NCBI GenBank assembly: GCA_026260175.1
Contig: JAKCWW010006571.1
Coordinates: 7,751 to 32,040 of the forward strand
Source of the DNA: Reticulitermes lucifugus
Lineage: Eukaryota; Arthropoda; Insecta; Blattodea; Rhinotermitidae
Direction of reading: 5' to 3'
Length of the DNA: 24,290 nucleotides
In this document: one piece after another, positions 19,783-24,290 of the stretch
Position numbering within the stretch: the stretch's first letter is position 1
How the letters are laid out: each line of letters starts with the position of its first letter
Notes under the pieces: model-generated
Told to the model about the DNA's origin: nothing
The model's database searches: none
Seen by the model: the letters and a program-made list of their open reading frames with translations, nothing else
Position numbers and translations under genes: made by a program

Positions 19783-20114
19783 TTACTTAAATTCTGCGTA
19801 GCAGGGATAGCGTAGTCAGTATTAAAATTAGTCCACAGGCTGGGCGATCACGATTTCAAATCCCAGCAGGAATAAGAGATTTCCCTTTTCTGCAAAATGT
19901 CCAGACAGACTCCGGGGCTTATCGAACCTCCATGTCAATGGGTACCGGGGTTCCTTCCCGAAGGAAGAGCGGCAGGGGAGTGACGTTGATGACGCACCTG
20001 CATCTAATGCCGAGGTTAAGAATGAGTGGAATTGTACCTACTTCTTCTCCCCCTCTAAGAGTTCGTGGCGTAGACACGGACAAATTTATTTGACTCTTTT
20101 TTACTTAAATTCTG
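19783..20114 (+). mobile_element. SINE family B, full-length, with perfect 14-bp target-site duplications
   Basis: The element occupies 19797-20100 (304 bp) between perfect direct repeats TTACTTAAATTCTG (19783-19796 and 20101-20114). It begins CGTAGCAGGGATAGCGTAG, has an A-box-like TAGCGTAGTCAG (19808-19819) and a B-box-like GATTTCAAATCC (19852-19863). It shares AATGGGTACCGGG, TGCCGAGGTTAAGAA and an AAATTTATTTGACTC tail with the opposite-strand copy at 17517-17805. The body is diverged from that copy and so represents a subfamily. The uninterrupted duplications indicate a comparatively young insertion, although the B box departs from consensus. Confidence 0.85.
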
Positions 20115-20968
20115 ATTTTATCAATACACATACAAGACACACAACATATACTCATTCCCCCTCAAAATTTTCTAAACAAGGAGGCACTTCATTACTTTAT
20201 AGGTGGTATGAGTTTATTGTATTATAGTGCAATTTATTGCATTCCGTTACATTTTGCTCCTACTTTAATGATACTTTGCAGGTATTAAATATATCATATT
20301 GTAGACCAAGTACAGAAGCGTCCCAAAGGAAATAGGCTATGAAATATATTTCAAAAGCAAAGCAATTTAACTGTTCGCACTTAATAATCTTTTATTGCCC
20401 GAAACAGGGTCTGTGATGCCGAGCTGAAACTCTACTTCGTAGCAAGTGTGTACTCTCTATTTGACAGTTCAGTCAGTTGAACCGTTTTAAAGTTTGTGTT
20501 TGAAACAGCAAGGACAGTGAAATTCGACTGTGGCTTTCACGAGAGAGTTAATCTTGGCACACGCTGTACAACGCCTCTAAATAAGTTACGTAATTCATTT
20601 ACGTTGACAGTGAAGATGGGGTAACGCAGCTTCGCTTTCAGTTTGTATGAAGCATGTACAGTTGACCTGCCTGTCTGACCACATGAATTAGTAGGCAAGA
20701 CTTCAGGGCATGTACTGAGTAGAAAGCACTCTTCTGGGTTTTGCATCGTGTAGGTTCATATGATGACATATTCTAGCTCCGTCTTCAGGGTGATAGATTT
20801 AGGTTTAGGTCAAAGCTTATATGATTGTAGGGGATAAAGTCGGTCGATTGTAGAGGTGGGCTGCAAGGTGAATTCTGATTGGTCACATTCCTTGGAATCC
20901 ACATATGTAATTAACACACATCCTGCCCCTAATCACGTTAGCATCTGCCTGGACGTAATTTCGCCACA
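20115..20968. other. Anonymous sequence
   Basis: No gene is recognised. The minus frame at 20537-20746 (69 codons) has no domain I know. At 20782-20788 the minus strand reads CTGAAGACGGAGC, a partial hammerhead-like 5' core without the GAAA half. Confidence 0.4.
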
Positions 20969-21010
20969 CTGAAGATTGAGGCACCATGTTGCCCCGAAAC
21001 GTCAATGTCA
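20969..21010 (+). other. Hammerhead-like relic
   Basis: CTGAAGA (20969-20975) is followed by a stem-loop arm GGCA/TGCC, with further imperfect pairs, around CCATGT, and then by GAAACGTC (20996-21003). Core bases C3-A9 and G12-A14 are present with A at the variable position 7. However, C and G of stem III are adjacent with no loop, and the sequences flanking the core do not form stem I. It looks like a decayed relative of the 19099 motif and is not expected to cleave. Confidence 0.3.
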
Positions 21011-21014
21011 ACTT

Positions 21015-21685
21015 ATGATCGTACAGGGTTTCAAAACCCAGGAGAATATCATGTGATATAAGAAATATTATTTGCAATGTCTAATACAGTAGTTTAACTG
21101 GACAGTAATTTCATTATTCTTGATGCTAAGTAGACTACTGGACATCATTCAACGAGAAATTTTAAGGAAGCTGTCTAAAACTGTAAAGAAAATTCTTGCG
21201 CCATACCACGAATAAGAAATTTTGTCTTACATGTCACATTTGAGCGAGCAAGCGTGTTCCAGCTGTAACGCTTCTGACTTTTATGCTTGAGTTCTCCGCT
21301 TCATACCTCCGCCGGGACACAGACTATCCCGATATTTTTTGTAGTTCGTGTCAGTTCCTCCAGACAAATGCCTGAATATCTCTAATTACGCCACCTCTTA
21401 CACAATAAAGCTATCATTCGAAGTAATATGTATCCGTCTTTTAGGTATAGACTTAACCATGCAGTCATTTGTTTCTAATGAAAGTTTGTGAACTTTATAC
21501 ATATAGCTTAAATCAAATGCACTTCTCTTTCACGTTAGATATGATTAGTATTACCTTTTTATTAATTGTTAATTAGTATGACAGTTGGCAGTGTTCTGCT
21601 GGTGGAGGGTTTTGTAGTCATTTTTGAGCTTATTGTGTGTGTGGGGGGAGGGGTAGGATTGGTCGGTTGGATATAATTTTTTCTC
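21015..21685. other. Anonymous sequence
   Basis: No element is assigned. A G-rich run (GTGTGTGTGGGGGGAGGGG) occurs at about 21635-21653. Confidence 0.45.
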
Positions 21686-21699
21686 AGATGATGAAAACG

Positions 21700-21725
21700 A
21701 ATACGTAGAGCGTCGTTAAATAAAC
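21700..21725 (+). repeat. SINE 3' tail
   Basis: GAGCGTCGTTAAATAAACC is a 3'-end sequence recurring in tRNA-derived SINEs of insects and other invertebrates. The body upstream (21560-21700) is too diverged to recognise. Confidence 0.4.
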
Positions 21726-21734
21726 CATAAAAAT

Positions 21735-21893
21735 TCATCTTGCAAGCTCTCAACGCGGGGGTCCAGCTTCAATCCCAGGCCTGTCTATATGAAATTTGTT
21801 GTGGAAAAAATAGCAGAGGAACAGGGTTGAACGCTCATTCATTCATCTATTAGGGACGCTATGCAATACCAGCAATGAGCAACGTCGTTAAAA
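21735..21893 (+). mobile_element. tRNA-derived SINE family C, 5'-truncated
   Basis: A B-box-like AGCTTCAATCCCAGGCC (21758-21775) is preceded by CTCTCAACGCGGGGGTCC, as in the T-arm half of a tRNA-derived head. It is followed by a body with CTGTCTATATGAAATTTG and a 3' tail AACGTCGTTAAAAACAC (about 21880-21896) related to the tail at 21700-21725. No A box is found, so the 5' end appears lost. The family assignment is by recognition of this head-tail combination and is only moderate. Confidence 0.45.
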
Positions 21894-21899
21894 ACACAC

Positions 21900-23455
21900 A
21901 TAACATCATCTCACAATTCATAAATTGTTGCTGCTAGCATAGGGAATTTTACTTGTTGGGGTATTAACAATTATCCATAAGCACGTAGAAATGTTTAGCA
22001 GTGGGAACTGCTGGGTACTAGTTCATTAGATTTCAGAATTTGTCTGTTTATTACAGGAATCTGAAAATCACGCCTTGAATACCTGTTTACATAGAACACA
22101 ACTTCGTTGCATTTTAAACTACTTTAGGGCGCTACGTGTACTCGCGATAAAATATAAAATACGTCAAATTAAGAGAGTACTAACTTTCTACTCAGTACAG
22201 TTAGTTTACGAGATTATAAACATAATAGCCAATCACACAGTACGACACTGCGTGCCACATCTCAGCCAGATTTACAGTGACAGCCACTCTTCTCTTCTAT
22301 CAAAGTGCGAGATACCTATTGTGCTGCGCCTCAGGTTAATTGTGTGATCGATAGAGCAAATCCATCAATTAAGGCAATAATGGAACTTGAGTTTCAGGAT
22401 CGTAAATTCCTACAAAGAGATGGAGGAAACAAATATTTCAGACTGCTCTTTGCTTTATAGTGGACCACTTTATTACATTTTACTTGAAAAAATTAAAACT
22501 ATTTATACACTTATTTCTATAATAACTTTCTTCCCCTATGACCACGAAACTGCCGTGACAGAAATAACTCAAATTTATGTCCTATGACAGAGTTTCCAAA
22601 AGATGAGCCTCCCCTCTCCCTTAGTTTTCACGGTCAGCTGAGTGGGACGTCAGGTTTATAAATTAGCAACATTTATTAACAATTCATATTACTAAAGATT
22701 ATATAATTTTGAAAATACACTTCCTAGGAAAGAGAAGTTTCAAATTTACTGCAGTCGGACTGCTGTTTTCAAGAAGTGACCGGTGAGATACAAGATGCGA
22801 AATGTTGAACATTACTCTCCTAGGATAATATAATAGTCTGTTTTATCACGTCTATCGCACATCTCAGCGAGCGGCTATAGGTGATTAAAAATAATAGAAT
22901 AAAAATTAGCAAAGAAACGTCAAAGAAATTTTTTTCCCTTGCCAATTGAACTAACATGAATATCATAGAAACTTGCCCGGGGCGAAACCTAAGGCCAGCG
23001 TCTGAACTGGCTGTTTTATAATAGGGCCTCTAACATCTAAAACAGCGAGAAAGTTAGAGATGTGAACAAGATTAAAATTATAGATCTAAACGAAATTACA
23101 TTATTGATATTTTGTAGTGAAGTAAGGAAACTGTTCAAGATATACTTAATTTGATTCACAGGTAAAAAAATCCCAAAAGTATTGTACGAAAAATAATTTC
23201 CAAGGAGGAACAGGCCACAGGCATTATGTCTTGAAGCAATGCAAGGACGTAATAATGATGAAAACTACTTGCAAAATGTTTCAGAATAAAATATTTAAAT
23301 TTGTTTTTTTATTTTCTTAACACAAGTCGCCTCTACGAACAGAGTAGCTTAGTCAGAAGATTCTAAATGCTCTATAGACAGAAATTTAATAATCTTTCCT
23401 GGCAGGAGCTGGAACTATTTCGTCCCTAAGATTTGGCACAATTTATTTGTTGGTA
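21900..23455. other. Anonymous AT-rich DNA
   Basis: The frames at 22075-22347 (90 codons) and 22387-22587 (plus) carry no recognisable motif or exon signals. I see no tRNA boxes, inverted-repeat ends or tandem arrays. Confidence 0.45.
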
Positions 23456-23459
23456 ATTC

Positions 23460-24022
23460 AGATGACCATGATAAGTGGGTCCCTGTCACTACTGCATGGC
23501 GCGTCCTCGGGTTGTGGATGAAGGAACGACTTCCGGATATGGAGGATAGCTGCGAATACATTGAATAAGCAGTCGCGAATAGCCGACAAGGGGTGGTTCT
23601 CCAGCTTGGGGTTGGGCGAGGTGCTAACAACTACTCACCGTAAAAAATTACCATGTTAAGAAACATATCGCAAAGCCTCGGACCTGGACTGATTCTTTGT
23701 TACAAATTAAGCAACGAAAAAGAAATATGAGATTTGGGACATGGAACGTGAGGAGCCTGTATAGGTCAGGGTCAATTATGACAGTGACCAGGGAATTAGT
23801 GAGGTATAAATTAGATTTAGTGGGTGTACAGGAGGTTAGGTGGGAAAAAGGAGGCATAGTAAGAGCAGGGGATCATACTTTTTTCTATGCAAAGGAAATA
23901 AAAGTCATCAATTGGGAACTGGATTCTTTGTACATCAGAGAATAATATCAGCAATTAAGAGAGTAGAGTTTGTTAGTGATATGATGTCATGTATGGTGCT
24001 GAGAGGTCGCTGGTGTAATATC
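23460..24022 (+). pseudogene. APE-type LINE, 5' region with endonuclease N-terminus
   Basis: From an ATG at 23727 the translation gives MRFGTWNVRSLYRSG and then [14 protein letters not shown]. This is the N-terminus of the apurinic endonuclease-like domain that nicks target DNA for LINE insertion; the catalytic Asn of WNVRS and Glu of VQEVRW are visible. In databases such fragments are often named craniofacial development protein 2-like. Near 23893-23905 the frame shifts: the family continuation [16 protein letters not shown], then [13 protein letters not shown] and LRGRWCNI lies in another frame. Homology stops at 24022, so the catalytic Asp/His part and the whole reverse transcriptase are missing. 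The upstream DNA from about 23460 looks like the family's leader. The copy is dead. It may be the 5' counterpart of the three LINE 3' ends in this window, but this is unproven. Confidence 0.85.
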
Positions 24023-24029
24023 AAAAGTC

Positions 24030-24290
24030 CGTAGCGTCTGTTCGTCGTGGGTCACCAATATATGTGGGATACTGGCAGGATTTCTATTGCTAGAAAGGAT
24101 TACACAGCATCCACATATAAACAGTCACTATATTCTTCAATCAAAGTGTGTGTAAGTGCTCTCCTTCCTCAGTGAGTCGGGAAGTGGAGAGCGGCAATTG
24201 TACGTGCGCTCGTATGGTAGGAGCGAAAGAAGCTCGAAGACGTGGCGGGCAGAGATGTAGCCGCCACGTGGTGAAGGTTAATGTGTTGGT
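24030..24290 (-). mobile_element. Possible LTR retrotransposon end with primer-binding site, partial
   Basis: On the minus strand, TGGTGACCCACGACGAAC (24057 to 24040) has the form of a tRNA primer-binding site next to an LTR in insect Ty3/Gypsy- or BEL-like elements. That would make 24058-24290 (and beyond the window) the LTR and 24023-24039 the start of the internal part. The LTR end next to it is not a clean CA, and no coding domain is available to confirm this. The join to LINE sequence at 24022 is abrupt. Confidence 0.3.
24240..24269. repeat. Inverted repeat, 9-bp arms
   Basis: ACGTGGCGG (24240-24248) and CCGCCACGT (24261-24269) flank a 12-nt loop. It lies within the putative LTR and could be a structured part of it. 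Confidence 0.85.

Noticed and set aside
22075..22347. 90-codon frame as a gene
   Set aside because: No recognisable domain or conserved block; a single isolated frame in AT-rich DNA.
23415..23630. Minus-strand 71-codon frame
   Set aside because: It is antisense to the LINE leader region and an incidental shadow.

Overview
The window looks like non-genic (intergenic or large-intron) DNA from a large, AT-rich, repeat-laden insect genome. I find no intact protein gene, no bacterial-style operon, no functional tRNA or rRNA gene and no CRISPR array. What can be recognised is a layered set of retroelement and DNA-transposon relics. A cockroach (Blattodea, close to Periplaneta) is my best guess. 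It rests on family knowledge: the LINE endonuclease relic at the right end and the tRNA-derived SINEs strongly resemble sequences I associate with that group. No search was run.

Layout, left to right. Positions 1-3000 are anonymous AT-rich DNA with one weak exon-like open frame (2195-2377). Positions 3001-4172 hold several diverged copies of a short repeat motif. Between them lies a minus-strand LINE 3' end (3523-3840) whose (TTAG)n-like tail is the microsatellite at 3449-3522. Positions 4177-10220 are mostly anonymous, with a cluster of hammerhead-like motifs near 8071-8205. From 10222 to 11032 there is a truncated SINE, a LINE 3' end and a full-length SINE with matched target-site duplications; that SINE contains a 50-N assembly gap. 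A 524-bp internally deleted Tc1/mariner element occupies 13953-14476 and keeps both inverted repeats and a broken transposase C-terminus. Another LINE 3' end follows (14625-14945). A full SINE with 9-bp duplications sits at 17517-17805.

The most interesting segment is about 18770-19225. It holds a 44-nt sequence (19099-19142) that meets the hammerhead ribozyme consensus: complete catalytic core, three stems and a cleavable UC. A 76-bp intron-like segment (19148-19223) starts five bases later, with a GTAAGT donor and a pyrimidine-tract/CAG acceptor. A minimal type I hammerhead next to a tiny intron is what is known from the terminal repeats of Penelope-like retroelements, so I interpret this block as a Penelope-like terminal repeat or a related non-autonomous element. 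A truncated SINE (19427-19598) and a full SINE with perfect 14-bp duplications (19797-20100) follow. A weaker hammerhead-like relic lies near 20969, and SINE tails near 21690-21893.

The right end carries the 5' part of an APE-type LINE (23460-24022, frameshifted). It is abruptly joined to a possible minus-strand LTR retrotransposon end with a primer-binding-site-like sequence.

Nothing here works together as a pathway. The SINEs would have relied on LINE machinery in trans, and the deleted Tc1/mariner element on a full-length transposase. All protein-coding remnants contain stops or frameshifts.
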